Assembly (NCBI RefSeq): GCF_001238275.1
Contig: NZ_LGTB01000004.1
Location: forward strand, 62,001 to 126,000
Length of the DNA stretch: 64,000 bases
Source: Bradyrhizobium viridifuturi
Lineage (GTDB): Bacteria; Pseudomonadota; Alphaproteobacteria; Rhizobiales; Xanthobacteraceae
Reading direction: 5' to 3'
Shown: piece after piece, positions 1-9,174 of the stretch
How the letters are laid out: each line of letters opens with the position of its first letter
Numbering within the stretch: position 1 is the first letter of the stretch
The notes under the pieces: generated by a model
Database searches by the model: none
Told to the model about the DNA's origin: nothing
The model's input: only the letters and a program-made list of their open reading frames with translations
Position numbers and translations under genes: made by a program

Positions 1-1
1 G

Positions 2-793
2 GCTTCGCTTTCGTTCGACCCGAACAAGGATTGGAACATCACGGCGAATTTCGGCGAGGCCTATCGCTATCCGACGGTGACCGAGCTCTATCAGAACATC
101 ACGATCGGCGGCGTAGCGACTTTCGCCAATCCGTTCCTCAAGCCGGAGCAGGACTTCACCGGCGAATTGAACATCGAGCGCAAGTGGACCGACGGGCGGG
201 TCCGCCTGACGCTGTTTTCCGAGCGAGCCAACAATGCGATCATCTCGCAGACCAATCTCGTGACCAATCCGGTCTCGGGGGCGCAGACGCCGACCACCGT
301 CGTCAGCAATGTCGACGCAATCCGGATGCAGGGCGTCGAGCTGTCGGCCGAAAAGGACAACGTCTTCGTGACCGGCCTGCAACTGTTCGGCAGCGTCACC
401 TATGTCGATTCCAAGATCCTCGCCGACGCGAGCTGGGCCGGCGTCAATCCGCTGACCAACCTGCCGACCACCGTGGTGGGCAAGCGCGTTCCCTATGTGC
501 CGGATTGGCGCGCCAAGATCGGCATGACCTACCGGCCGAACGAAAGCTGGGCCTACACCGTTGCAGCGCGCTACAGCGGCAAGCAGTATTCGACCCTCGA
601 CAACACCGACATCGTCTCCCACGTCTATGGCGCGTTCGACAATTTCTTCGTCGTCGACATGAAGATCCATTACAACGCGACGGCAAACTTCGCGTTCGAT
701 TTCGGCATCGATAACATCTTCAACGAGCAGTACTTCCTGTTCCATCCCTTCCCGGGCAGGACGTTCATCCTGGCCGGCAAATACACCTTCTGA
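2..793 (+). CDS. TonB-dependent outer membrane receptor, C-terminal part (5' end outside window)
   Basis: The frame is open from the first base, so only about 263 C-terminal residues of a larger protein are present. It reads as amphipathic beta-strands with alternating aromatic residues and ends in KYTF, with the terminal Phe typical of barrel proteins. Segments such as NFGEAYRYPTVTELYQN and a late FGIDNIFNEQYF stretch match the last strands of TonB-dependent receptors, where F/Y-x-P-T-x-x-E-L-Y and D/N-N-L/I-F-(D/N) are recurrent. These proteins import metal complexes across the outer membrane using TonB energy. It lies 38 bases before a PCu(A)C gene in the same direction, which makes copper a plausible substrate (inference). 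The plug domain cannot be checked here. Confidence 0.88.
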   Translation, partial: ASLSFDPNKDWNITANFGEAYRYPTVTELYQNITIGGVATFANPFLKPEQDFTGELNIERKWTDGRVRLTLFSERANNAIISQTNLVTNPVSGAQTPTTVVSNVDAIRMQGVELSAEKDNVFVTGLQLFGSVTYVDSKILADASWAGVNPLTNLPTTVVGKRVPYVPDWRAKIGMTYRPNESWAYTVAARYSGKQYSTLDNTDIVSHVYGAFDNFFVVDMKIHYNATANFAFDFGIDNIFNEQYFLFHPFPGRTFILAGKYTF

Positions 794-831
794 GCTGGCG
801 GGCCGTCGGCAACAACACAAGGAGATTCAAC

Positions 832-1353
832 ATGAGAAAAACACTGGCTGGGCTTGCTGCAATCTTCGCATTCACCCTGATCGCGCCTGCCGCGGCCGAG
901 GACGTCAAGGCCGGCGACCTCGTGATCACGCAGGCGTGGACGCGCGCGACGCCGAACGGTGCCAAGATCGGCGGCGGCTATCTCACGATCGAGAACAAGG
1001 GGACGACGCCTGACCGGCTGATCTCCGGCTCGGGCGACGTCGCGGGCAAGCTCGAAGTGCACGAGATGTCGATGGACAATGGCGTGATGAAGATGCGTGC
1101 GCTCGACAAGGGACTGACCATCGAGCCCGGCAAGACGGTGAAGCTCGCACCCGGCGGATATCACCTGATGATGTTCGACCTGAAGCACCCGTTGAAGCAG
1201 GGCGACAAGGTTCCGGTCACGCTCGAATTCGAGAAGGCCGGCAAGGTCTCGGTCTCGCTTGACGTGCAGGCCGTCGGTGCCCAGGCGCCGACCGCCGGCG
1301 ATCACTCCGGCCATGGCGACCATTCCGGTCACATGGACATGAAGAAGATGTGA
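832..1353 (+). CDS. PCu(A)C-type periplasmic copper chaperone
   Basis: 173 residues. A signal peptide (about residues 1-22, ending APAAA) precedes a cupredoxin-like domain. The copper ligands expected for PCu(A)C are visible: H77 in VHEM, M88, and the late H111-x-M113 in GGYHLMM, close to the family pattern H-X10-M-X21-H-X-M. The C-terminus adds a His/Met-rich tail (GDHSGHGDHSGHMDM), a likely second metal-binding segment. The family delivers Cu(I) to the CuA or CuB sites of cytochrome oxidase or buffers periplasmic copper. It is followed 8 bases later by ycnI and then copC-copD, forming one transcription unit. AAGGAG lies just upstream of the ATG, supporting the start. Confidence 0.93.
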   Translation: MRKTLAGLAAIFAFTLIAPAAAEDVKAGDLVITQAWTRATPNGAKIGGGYLTIENKGTTPDRLISGSGDVAGKLEVHEMSMDNGVMKMRALDKGLTIEPGKTVKLAPGGYHLMMFDLKHPLKQGDKVPVTLEFEKAGKVSVSLDVQAVGAQAPTAGDHSGHGDHSGHMDMKKM

Positions 1354-1360
1354 GGGCGTC

Positions 1361-1891
1361 ATGCGATCACACACGCTCCTCATTGCAACGGTGGCGCTGC
1401 TCGCAGCGTCGCCGGCGATCGCGCATATCACGCTTGAAGGAAAGCAGGCGCCGGTCGGCTCGTACTATAAGGCGGTATTCGCCGTGCCGCACGGCTGCGC
1501 AGGATCGGCGACGATCAAGATCCGCGTGCAGATTCCGGAAGGCGTGATCGGGGTGAAGCCGATGCCGAAGCCCGGTTGGACGCTCGATACGGTCACCGGC
1601 AAATACGCCGCCGAATACGACTATCACGGCGCAAAACTTTCCGAGGGCGTCAAGGAAGTTGCCTGGAGCGGTGGTAAGCTCGCCGACAAGAACTACGACG
1701 AGTTCGTGATGCAGACGTTTCTCACCGATACGCTGAAGCCGAACACCGTGCTCTACTTCCCGGTCGTGCAGGAATGCGAGCAGGGTGTCAGTCGCTGGAT
1801 CGACATCCCGGCAGAGGGGCAGGGCGGCGGCGGGCACGACCATGGCAGCAAGACGCCGGCGCCCGGCGTCAAGCTGCTGCCGAAGCCGTAA
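1361..1891 (+). CDS. YcnI family (DUF1775) periplasmic copper-binding protein
   Basis: 176 residues with a 21-residue signal peptide (ending SPAIA). Cleavage there would leave H22 as the mature N-terminus, matching the histidine-brace copper site known for Bacillus YcnI. The body reads APVGSYYKAVFAVPHGCAGS followed by an Ig-like fold, with conserved Trp residues (GWTLDTV, VAWSGG). The C-terminal tail carries GGGGHDHGSK, another potential metal ligand patch. It sits between a PCu(A)C gene and a CopC-CopD gene with gaps of 7 and 3 bases, so translation is probably coupled. The role is periplasmic copper handling. Whether it serves uptake or detoxification cannot be told from sequence alone. Confidence 0.9.
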   Translation: MRSHTLLIATVALLAASPAIAHITLEGKQAPVGSYYKAVFAVPHGCAGSATIKIRVQIPEGVIGVKPMPKPGWTLDTVTGKYAAEYDYHGAKLSEGVKEVAWSGGKLADKNYDEFVMQTFLTDTLKPNTVLYFPVVQECEQGVSRWIDIPAEGQGGGGHDHGSKTPAPGVKLLPKP

Positions 1892-1894
1892 GCC

Positions 1895-3496
1895 GTGCGG
1901 CTGCTCGCAGGGCATGTTGTCGCGAGCCTCGCTGCGCAGCTCCCGGCGCTGTTCTTGGCGCTTTTCCTGGCGCTGTGTCTTGCGACCACGGCCCATGCCC
2001 ATGCCGTCCTGATCGGCGCCGAGCCGGCGGACGGCAGTGTGGTGACGGAAGCACCAAAGACGGTGGTGCTCCGCTTCAACGAAGCGGTGGCGCCGACGGC
2101 GGTCAGCCTGCTCGACGCTACGGGCAAGCCGCGCGATGTCGCGATCCGCGCTGTCGATGAATCGGTGGTGGTGACGCTGCCGGCCGGCCTGCCGCAGGGC
2201 ACGCAGGTGGTCAGCTATCGCGTGGTGTCGCAGGACGGCCACCCGGTCGCGGGCTCGCTCTTGTTCTCGATCGGCGTCGTCACCGGCTCGGCGGCGCCGT
2301 CTGGCGACGGCCTGCTCCATGCGCTGATCTGGCTGGCGCGGCTCGCGCTCTATCTCGGGCTGTTTGCCGGCGTCGGCGGCGTGTTCTTTGCCGCCTGGAT
2401 CGGGCACGGCCCGGCCGGCGAACGGCTGATCATGTGGTCGCTGAGGATCGGCCTCGTTGGCGCGATCGCCTCACTCGGCTTGCAGGGCGTCGACCTGCTG
2501 AACCTGCCGATCACGGGCCTCCTGACATGGGCGGCGTGGGCCAGCGCCGCCGGCACCAGCCTGTTTCCGGCCCTGCTGCTCGCGATCGCCGCAATGCTGA
2601 TCGCGGCGATTGCCTGGCGAAGCCCTTCGTTCGGCGCGGCCTTTATCCGCACCGCGGTCGCAATGATCTGCGTCGGGCTGTCGTTTGCGGTCAGTGGCCA
2701 TGCCGCCACCGCGTCTCCGCAATGGCTGACGCGAACCGCGCTGTTCATCCATGGCGTCGGCCTGGCATTCTGGATGGGCGCACTCGCGCCGCTGGCGGTG
2801 CTTGCCTGGCAGCGCAAGGACTCGCTGCTGCGGGTGCTCCGGCGCTTTTCCATGCTGGCGGTGCCGGTCGTCGCGTTGATCGCGCTGTCGGGCCTCGCGC
2901 TTGCCGTCATCCAGCTCGAAAGTCTTGGCGCGTTGATCGACACTGAGTACGGCAACGTGCTGGTCGCAAAGCTGGTGCTTGTCGCGGTCCTGCTGGGGCT
3001 CGCTGCGCTGAATCGGTTGGTGTTCACGCCGGCGATCGAGCGGGAGTTTCATCGGACACGGCCGCTGCAACGCTCGATCGCGCTCGAGTTCGTGCTCATG
3101 ATCGCCATTCTCGGCCTCGTCGCGCTGTGGCGCTTCACGCCGCCGCCCCGCGTGCTGGCAATGTCGGACGATGTTCCGCTCGCCGTCCACATCCACACCG
3201 ATGCAGCGATGTTCCAGGTGCTGATCGCGCCGGGCAAGATCGGGCAGAACGATTTCGTGCTGCAGTTGATGAATGGCGACGCCAGCCCGTTTGCGGCCAA
3301 GGAGGCGACGCTGACGCTGAGTTTGCCGGATCGCGGCATCGAGCCGTTGGAACGCAGCGCCGCACTCGGCCCAGACGGCTATTGGCACGTGAAGAAGGTG
3401 CCGTTGCCGGTCCCGGGCCGCTGGCACATGCAGATCGACGCCCTGGTGACCGATTTCAAGAAAGTGACGCTGGAAGACGATTTCGAGGTCAGGTAA
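1895..3496 (+). CDS. CopC-CopD fusion, copper transport/resistance membrane protein
   Basis: 533 residues starting at a GTG 3 bases after the ycnI stop. An N-terminal hydrophobic signal leads to a His-containing mature end (TTAHAHAVLIGAEPADGS) and a CopC domain to about residue 130 (VVLRFNEAVAP, VSQDGHPVAGS). From about residue 145 there is a CopD-type polytopic region with roughly eight hydrophobic segments, including GHAATASPQWLTR and FIHGVGLAFWMGAL, the conserved His-bearing CopD motifs. A C-terminal periplasmic domain of about 110 residues follows. CopC binds Cu in the periplasm and CopD passes it across the inner membrane. With the upstream TonB receptor, PCu(A)C and YcnI this suggests a copper acquisition or handling operon. 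Confidence 0.9.
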   Translation: MRLLAGHVVASLAAQLPALFLALFLALCLATTAHAHAVLIGAEPADGSVVTEAPKTVVLRFNEAVAPTAVSLLDATGKPRDVAIRAVDESVVVTLPAGLPQGTQVVSYRVVSQDGHPVAGSLLFSIGVVTGSAAPSGDGLLHALIWLARLALYLGLFAGVGGVFFAAWIGHGPAGERLIMWSLRIGLVGAIASLGLQGVDLLNLPITGLLTWAAWASAAGTSLFPALLLAIAAMLIAAIAWRSPSFGAAFIRTAVAMICVGLSFAVSGHAATASPQWLTRTALFIHGVGLAFWMGALAPLAVLAWQRKDSLLRVLRRFSMLAVPVVALIALSGLALAVIQLESLGALIDTEYGNVLVAKLVLVAVLLGLAALNRLVFTPAIEREFHRTRPLQRSIALEFVLMIAILGLVALWRFTPPPRVLAMSDDVPLAVHIHTDAAMFQVLIAPGKIGQNDFVLQLMNGDASPFAAKEATLTLSLPDRGIEPLERSAALGPDGYWHVKKVPLPVPGRWHMQIDALVTDFKKVTLEDDFEVR

Positions 3497-3574
3497 ACGC
3501 TCGATCCGTGCGCCGGACACCTCGGCGGGACGCAATTCGCTGCAAGGGCCGAAATTCGCCTGATTTGAAGGGTT

Positions 3575-3603
3575 CTTGACCTGAAGCGGCCTTGTGTTTT
3601 CAC
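3575..3603 (+). promoter_or_regulatory. candidate sigma-70-type promoter of proS
   Basis: CTTGAC at 3575-3580 matches the alphaproteobacterial -35 consensus exactly. After 17 bases the -10 position reads TTTCAC, a weak match to CTATAT. It lies about 60 bases before the proS ATG in a gap of 166 bases that otherwise shows nothing recognisable. The assignment rests on the -35 element alone. Confidence 0.3.
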
Positions 3604-3662
3604 ATCCGATCCGGTTTCACTGCAGCTCTCTTCCGAAGCATCACTGATTCCCGAGTAACGCC

Positions 3663-4981
3663 ATGCGATTGTCGCGGTTTTTCCTGCCCATCCTCAAAGA
3701 AAACCCGAAAGAGGCGGAGATCGTCTCGCACCGGCTGATGCTGCGCGCGGGCATGATGCGGCAGGAGGCCGCCGGCATCTATGCCTGGCTGCCGCTCGGC
3801 TTCCGGGTGCTGAAGAAGATCGAGCAGATCGTTCGCGAGGAGCAGGACCGCGCCGGTGCGCTCGAACTGCTGATGCCGACGCTGCAGCTTGCCGATCTGT
3901 GGCGTGAGAGCGGCCGCTACGACGCCTATGGCCCGGAGATGCTGCGCATCCTCGATCGCCACAAGCGCGAGCTGCTGTACGGACCGACCAACGAGGAAAT
4001 GATCACGGAGATCTTCCGCTCCTACGTCAAGTCCTACAAGAGCCTGCCGCTCAACCTCTATCACATCCAGTGGAAGTTCCGCGACGAGCAGCGTCCGCGC
4101 TTCGGCGTGATGCGCGGCCGCGAATTCCTGATGAAGGACGCCTATTCGTTCGACCTCGACGAGGCCGGCGCACGGCGCTCCTACAACAAGATGTTCGTGG
4201 CTTACTTGCGCACCTTTGCACGGATGGGCCTGAAGGCGATCCCGATGCGGGCCGAGACCGGCCCGATCGGCGGCGACCTCAGCCACGAGTTCATCGTGCT
4301 GGCGGAGACCGGCGAGTCCGGCGTCTTCATCAACCGCGATGTGCTGGACCTGCCGGTGCCCGGTGAGGACGTCGATTATGACGGCGATCTCACGCCGATC
4401 ATCAAGCAGTGGACCTCGGTCTATGCCGCGACCGAAGACGTTCACGAGGCTGCGCGCTTCGAACAGGAAGTGCCCGAGGCAAAGCGGCTCAACACCCGCG
4501 GCATCGAGGTCGGCCAGATCTTCTATTTCGGCACCAAATATTCCGACACCATGAAGGCGATGGTGGCCGGTCCCGATGGCGTCGACGTGCCGATCCATGG
4601 CGGCTCTTACGGTGTCGGCGTGTCGCGTCTGGTCGGCGCGATCATCGAGGCCTGCCACGACGACGCCGGTATCAAATGGCCCGAGGCGGTCGCGCCGTTC
4701 CGCGCCGCGATCCTCAACCTCAAGCAGGGCGATGCCGCGGTCGATGGCGCCTGCGAGCAGCTCTATCGCGAACTCGCGGCAAAGGGCGTCGACGTGCTCT
4801 ACGACGACACCGATCAGCGCGCCGGTGCCAAGTTCGCCGCGGCGATCTGATCGGCATCCCCTGGCAGATTCTCGTCGGGCCGAAGGGGCTTGCGGAGGGC
4901 AAGGTCGAGGTGAAGCGCCGCAGCGACGGTTCACGCGAGAACTTGAGCCCGGCCGACGTGGTCGCGAAGCTCGCGGGTTAA
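3663..4981 (+). CDS. proS: prolyl-tRNA synthetase, short alphaproteobacterial type (one-base frameshift near 4845)
   Basis: Class II aminoacyl-tRNA synthetase charging tRNA-Pro. Core motifs are present: [20 protein letters not shown] (motif 1 region), [17 protein letters not shown] (motif 2) and [15 protein letters not shown] (motif 3). As written the frame stops at 4850 after FAAAI. One base later the reading continues as [19 protein letters not shown] to a stop at 4981, giving the expected anticodon-binding end and a total near 439 residues, the usual length for the alphaproteobacterial form without the long editing insert. The break reads GCGGCGATC where GCGGC(C)GATC is expected. ProS is essential, so a sequence error is more likely than inactivation. 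lolC and lolD follow in the same direction. Confidence 0.9.
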
Positions 4982-5052
4982 AGTTTATTCACGCCGCGTG
5001 TTCGGCGGGGTAATCCGGCCACATTTGGCCCGAATCATGGGATTATCGAGAG

Positions 5053-6333
5053 ATGGATGAGACCATGAGCGAGCCAGTCCGTACCCCGCCTTTTGCGCCA
5101 TTCGAATGGCTGCTGTCCGGACGCTATCTGCGCGCGCGCCGCAAGGAAGGGTTCATTTCGGTCATTGCCGGCTTTTCGTTCCTCGGCATCATGCTCGGCG
5201 TTGCCACGCTGATCGTGGTGATGGCCGTCATGAACGGCTTCCGCAAGGAATTGCTCGACAAGATCCTTGGCCTCAACGGCCACCTTCTGGTGCAGCCGCT
5301 GGAATCGCCGCTGACCGACTGGAAAGACGTCGCCGACCGTATCAGCCAGGTTCAGGGCATCCGGCTGGCCGCGCCGGTCGTGGATGGGCAGGGGCTCGGA
5401 TCGTCGCCGTTCAACGCCGCCGGCGTCTTCATCCGCGGCATCCGCGCCGACGATCTCAACAACCTCACCTCGATCGCCAAGAACATCAAGCAGGGCACGC
5501 TCGAGGGTTTTGACGAGGGGCAGGGGGTCGCGATCGGCCGCCGGCTCGCCGACCAGCTCTCGCTGCATGCCGGCGACATGATCACGCTGGTCTCGCCGAA
5601 GGGCGCGGTGACGCCGATGGGCACCACGCCGCGCATCAAGCCGTACAAGATCACCGCGGTATTCGAGATCGGCATGTCGGAATACGACTCGACCTTCGTG
5701 TTCATGCCGCTCGCCGAAGCGCAGGCCTATTTCAACCGCAACAACGACGTGTCCTCGATCGAGGTGTTCACCACCAATCCGGACAAGATCGACACCTACC
5801 GCAAGCTGGTGACGGAGGCGGCCGGTCGGCCGGTCTTCCTGGTCGACTGGCGGCAGCGCAATTCGACGTTCTTCAACGCGCTGCAGGTCGAACGCAACGT
5901 GATGTTCCTGATCTTGACCATGATCGTGCTGGTCGCGGCGCTCAACATCGTCTCCGGATTGATCATGCTGGTGAAGGACAAGGGCCAGGACATCGCGATC
6001 CTGCGCACCATGGGCGCCTCGCAAGGCTCGATCATGCGGATATTCCTGATCACCGGCGCCTCGATCGGCGTGGTCGGCACGCTGACCGGCTTTGCGGTCG
6101 GCATGCTGATCTGCCTGAACATCGAATCGATCAGGCAGTTCCTTTCATGGCTCACCAACACCGAGCTGTTCTCGCCCGAACTGTACTTCCTCTCAAAGCT
6201 TCCGGCTGAGGTCGATTTCGGCGAGACGCTCGCCGTCGTGATCATGGCGTTGACGCTATCTTTCCTTGCGACGCTCTACCCGTCGTGGCGCGCCGCGCGC
6301 CTCGACCCGGTCGAAGCGCTCCGGTACGAATAA
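5053..6333 (+). CDS. lolC: lipoprotein-releasing ABC transporter, permease subunit LolC/LolE family
   Basis: 426 residues. The arrangement is that of LolC/E: a cytoplasmic N-terminus (FEWLLSGRYLRARRKEGFIS), a first membrane helix at about residues 35-60 (IAGFSFLGIMLGVATLIVVM), a large periplasmic MacB-PCD domain, and three C-terminal helices from about residue 280 (MIVLVAALNIVSGLIMLV, DIAILRTMGASQGSIMRIFL), ending SWRAARLDPVEALRYE, the hallmark FtsX-family end. The complex extracts lipoproteins from the inner membrane and hands them to LolA. A second in-frame ATG (MSEPV) follows 12 bases downstream and is an equally good start. lolD follows 9 bases after the stop, completing the transporter. 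Confidence 0.93.
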   Translation: MDETMSEPVRTPPFAPFEWLLSGRYLRARRKEGFISVIAGFSFLGIMLGVATLIVVMAVMNGFRKELLDKILGLNGHLLVQPLESPLTDWKDVADRISQVQGIRLAAPVVDGQGLGSSPFNAAGVFIRGIRADDLNNLTSIAKNIKQGTLEGFDEGQGVAIGRRLADQLSLHAGDMITLVSPKGAVTPMGTTPRIKPYKITAVFEIGMSEYDSTFVFMPLAEAQAYFNRNNDVSSIEVFTTNPDKIDTYRKLVTEAAGRPVFLVDWRQRNSTFFNALQVERNVMFLILTMIVLVAALNIVSGLIMLVKDKGQDIAILRTMGASQGSIMRIFLITGASIGVVGTLTGFAVGMLICLNIESIRQFLSWLTNTELFSPELYFLSKLPAEVDFGETLAVVIMALTLSFLATLYPSWRAARLDPVEALRYE

Positions 6334-6342
6334 GGAGCCCAC

Positions 6343-7041
6343 ATGGCGGAGGGGGCGGAAGACGTACCGGTCGTCTATCTTCATGATATCAAGCGGGAAT
6401 ACAGGCAGGGCGAGGCGACGCTGACGGTTCTGAACGGCGCCAAGCTGGCGCTGTGGCCTGGTCAGTCGGTGGCGCTGGTGGCGCCGTCGGGATCCGGCAA
6501 GTCGACGCTGCTGCACATTGCGGGCCTGCTCGAGAGCCCCGATGACGGCGAGGTCTATGTCGCGGGTACGCCGACCTCGCAGATGTCCGACGTCGACCGC
6601 ACGCAGATTCGCCGCTCCGATATCGGCTTCGTCTATCAGTCGCACCGGCTGCTGCCGGAGTTCTCGGCGCTCGAGAACGTGATGCTGCCGCAGATGATTC
6701 GTGGCCTGAAGCGCTCCGAAACCGTGAAGCGGGCGACCGAGATCCTCGCTTATCTCGGGCTTGGCGACCGCATCACGCATCGTCCGGCCGAGCTCTCGGG
6801 CGGCGAACAGCAGCGCGTGGCGATCGCGCGCGCGGTCGCCAACGCACCGCGGGTGCTGTTTGCGGACGAGCCGACCGGGAATCTGGATCCGGCAACCGCC
6901 GATCACGTCTTCAACGCGCTGATGCAATTGGTGAAGGCGACCCGGGTCGCGATGCTGATCGCGACCCACAACATGGAGCTCGCCGCGCGGATGGATCGCC
7001 GGGTCTCGCTGTCGAACGGACAGGTCGTCGAGCTCGAATAA
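6343..7041 (+). CDS. lolD: lipoprotein-releasing ABC transporter, ATP-binding subunit LolD
   Basis: 232 residues, a complete ABC ATPase. Walker A is APSGSGKST at residues 47-55, the signature is [14 protein letters not shown], and Walker B is [12 protein letters not shown], followed by ATHNMELA with the switch His. The Q-loop region reads [34 protein letters not shown] is typical of LolD and MacB-type exporters. It drives the LolC/E permease encoded immediately upstream in lipoprotein release to LolA. An AAGGAG sequence ends 5-6 bases before the ATG and fixes the start. No gene continues on this strand after it, so it probably ends the unit. Confidence 0.94.
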   Translation: MAEGAEDVPVVYLHDIKREYRQGEATLTVLNGAKLALWPGQSVALVAPSGSGKSTLLHIAGLLESPDDGEVYVAGTPTSQMSDVDRTQIRRSDIGFVYQSHRLLPEFSALENVMLPQMIRGLKRSETVKRATEILAYLGLGDRITHRPAELSGGEQQRVAIARAVANAPRVLFADEPTGNLDPATADHVFNALMQLVKATRVAMLIATHNMELAARMDRRVSLSNGQVVELE

Positions 7042-7149
7042 GCCGTCTTCACGTGAGGTGGCTAGCGACTTGCGTGAAGAATTCGCGTCAAGGCAATGAA
7101 TTCAAAGATTTTTTCGTCCCGTTTAATCGAGGCGGGAAGGCTCTCGTCC

Positions 7150-7431
7150 TCAATATCCGGAGCGCCGCGCGCGGCCAGGTTCGCGCGGGCGGCTGCCGCT
7201 CGGCGGCCCGGCATAATAGGGGTTGTTGATGCACATCGCGGCAAGGCCGGACGCCGATGCCTGGCACTGCGCCAGCGAGGTGTAGCCGCAGTCGGTATCC
7301 TCACCGCCCCATCGGTAGTTGGTTTTGCAGACCGGCGAGGTCGTGTCGTACTTCTGGGCGTTAGCTGGTGCGCTGGCGACGGTACCCAAAGCCAAAAGTG
7401 CCGGGAATAGCGCCGGAATCAGGCTGCGCAT
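7150..7431 (-). CDS. DUF3551 family small secreted protein
   Basis: 93 residues from the ATG at 7431, chosen because GGAG sits 7 bases before it; an in-frame ATG four codons upstream lacks that. A signal peptide (MRSLIPALFPALLALGTVAS, cleaved after ANA) precedes a short Cys-containing domain with the family pattern: CGYTSLAQCQASASGLAAMC followed by INNPYY. Two Cys pairs probably form disulfides in the periplasm. The function is unknown; DUF3551 proteins are abundant in Bradyrhizobium and relatives. A paralogue of the same design lies just upstream (7541-7843), so the two are likely a tandem duplication. Confidence 0.8.
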   Translation of the reverse strand: MRSLIPALFPALLALGTVASAPANAQKYDTTSPVCKTNYRWGGEDTDCGYTSLAQCQASASGLAAMCINNPYYAGPPSGSRPREPGRARRSGY

Positions 7432-7540
7432 CGGAATCTCCAATCAATCAGGCGTCAGCGACGCTCACCGCGCACATGCACGAATAGGCACCGGCATTGT
7501 TGATGCATCAACTCACATTGCCGCGCTGATCTCGGCCGCA

Positions 7541-7843
7541 TCAGCGGTCAGTGAAGAACAGATCGAAGAAATTGCCCTCGCGACGATCGCGTGGCGGGAT
7601 GTGCAGATAGGAGCGCGGGTCGCTGTCGCCGGCATAATAGGGATTCGCGATACAGTTCTGCCCGATGCCCGAGGCCGTGGCCAGGCACGCTTCATAGGAC
7701 GGGTAGGAGCAGTTGCTCAGGCCGGGATAGCGGTCGCCTTGGATACAGAACGGGTAGCGCACACCGACCGCATGCGCAGGCGCGGTGCCGAGGGTTGCGA
7801 ATGCGACCACAGACGCCGCAGCAGCCAGAATCATCGTCCGCAT
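7541..7843 (-). CDS. DUF3551 family small secreted protein (paralogue)
   Basis: 100 residues from the ATG at 7843. GAAGGA ends about 7 bases upstream of this codon, so I prefer it to ATGs further out. A signal peptide (MRTMILAAAASVVAFATLGT, cleaved after AHA) is followed by YPFCIQGDRYPGLSNCSYPS, YEACLATASGIGQNC and IANPYYAG, the DUF3551 Cys pattern, and an Arg/Asp-rich tail ending LFFTDR. It shares the C-x-x-TASG-x-x-x-C-x-x-NPYYAG core with the neighbour at 7150-7431. Function unknown. The upstream region (7850-8130) is AT-rich for this genome and probably holds divergent promoters for this gene and for the outer membrane protein. Confidence 0.8.
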   Translation of the reverse strand: MRTMILAAAASVVAFATLGTAPAHAVGVRYPFCIQGDRYPGLSNCSYPSYEACLATASGIGQNCIANPYYAGDSDPRSYLHIPPRDRREGNFFDLFFTDR

Positions 7844-8136
7844 GTGCATTTCCTTCGCTGCGCAGATTCGATTTCGGCGACGATCCAAATCGGACAAGCC
7901 GGTTCCGGTCAACACGATCTTGCGCGCTGCTGCGCATGCAGATTTGAATTGTGAAATTTCTGCGGCGGCTATGTGGCAAAAGTTCCAAGAAGTGCCTGTA
8001 ATATAGTATTAACTTCAAATTTGAGCGAAGTCGTTTGACCCTGCCTGTTGCAGCGAAGTTACAGCAATTCCGTCGTGGGCTGCTATGACGGTGTCTCGCG
8101 GCCTTGGGGGCCTGTAGAAAAGTTGGAACGGGAAAA

Positions 8137-8869
8137 ATGAAGAAGATTTTGCTTGTCACCGCCAGCATGATTGCGCTCAGCGCGACGGCTGCTTCCGCGG
8201 CTGACCTCGCGGCTCGCCCTTACACCAAGGCTCCGCCGCCCATGGTTGCCGCTGTTTATGATTGGACCGGCTTCTACATCGGTATCAACGGTGGTTGGGG
8301 CCAGAGCCACGACAACCGTTCGGTCGATGGTGTCGGCGGCGTCGGCAGCTACGATGCCAACGGCGGCACCGTCGGTGGCCAGATCGGCTACCGCTGGCAG
8401 ACCGGCGGCTGGGTCTGGGGTCTGGAAGCTCAGGGCAACTGGGCTGACTTCTCCGGCAGCACCGGCAACCTGCTCGTCCCGGGCGGCACCGTTCGCTCGA
8501 AGACGGACGCGTTCGGCCTGTTCACCGGTCAGATCGCTACGCCTGGAACAACGTCCTGCTGTACGCCAAGGGCGGTGCTGCGGTCACCGATCGCAACTAC
8601 GAGTTCCTGGCACCGGGCGGCGCCCTGGCGTCCTCGACCGGCTACGACACCCGTTGGAGCCCGACGGTCGGCGTTGGCCTCGAATTCGCCTTCTCGCAGG
8701 CTGGTCGCTCGGCGTGGAATACAACCACATCTTCGAAGACACCCACGGCGCGACCTTCGTCACCCCGGCTGGTGTTGCCGTTGCTGGCTTCCACACCGGT
8801 GGCGACACCGACATGGTCCTCGGCCGTCTGAACTACAAGTTCGGTGGCCCGATCATCGCCAAGTACTGA
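8137..8869 (+). CDS. Omp25/Omp31-type outer membrane beta-barrel porin (two one-base frameshifts)
   Basis: Small eight-stranded-type outer membrane protein of the family abundant in rhizobia. MKKILLVTASMIALSATAAS and cleavage after ASA form the signal peptide, then ADLAARPYTKAPP, DWTGFYIGINGGWGQ and a late RLNYKFGGPIIAKY end. The start is the ATG at 8137 rather than one at 8104, because the signal peptide begins there. The frame breaks twice: near 8536 (ATCGCTAC where ATCGGCTAC restores FTGQIGYAWNNVLLYAKGG) and near 8700 (CAGGCTGG where CAGGGCTGG restores FSQGWSLGVEYNHIF). Both are losses of one G in a short run. Corrected, the product is about 244 residues. A strong terminator follows. Confidence 0.88.
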
Positions 8870-8901
8870 TACTGATCGCTCGCTTGATCCAAGCGGCATC
8901 G

Positions 8902-8932
8902 AAAACCCCGGGCTTCGGCCCGGGGTTTTTTG
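8902..8932 (+). terminator. Rho-independent terminator of the porin gene
   Basis: A GC-rich perfect stem (ACCCCGGGC / GCCCGGGGT) with a TTCG tetraloop is followed directly by a run of six T. It lies 33 bases after the porin stop codon. This is the clearest intrinsic terminator in the window. Confidence 0.92.
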
Positions 8933-9174
8933 TTGGCTGGGTGGAATCGCCAGGATAACCGCAGGCTGTGCGGATGAGTGACCTCACCGGAAGTGCATCT
9001 GCGCCAACCCGACGCGGCAGATTGGGACAAACGAAAAAAGCCTCACCCGCTGCTTCCAACGGATGAGGCTCCCAAGCAAAGGCATGCTTTTCGCTGAGTT
9101 GAGAACTCAGCGCGTTGCGACGCTTAACTGCGCTGACTTACACGGACCTGACGCGGGGAGCTTTTTGTTTCTGA

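Noticed and set aside
7319..7954. 211-codon plus-strand frame
   Set aside because: Antisense to the two DUF3551 genes, which have signal peptides, conserved Cys and ribosome sites.
8035..8064. Promoter for the porin (TTGACC, 18 bases, TTACAG)
   Set aside because: The spacer is long and the -10 element poor; evidence too weak to list as a feature.
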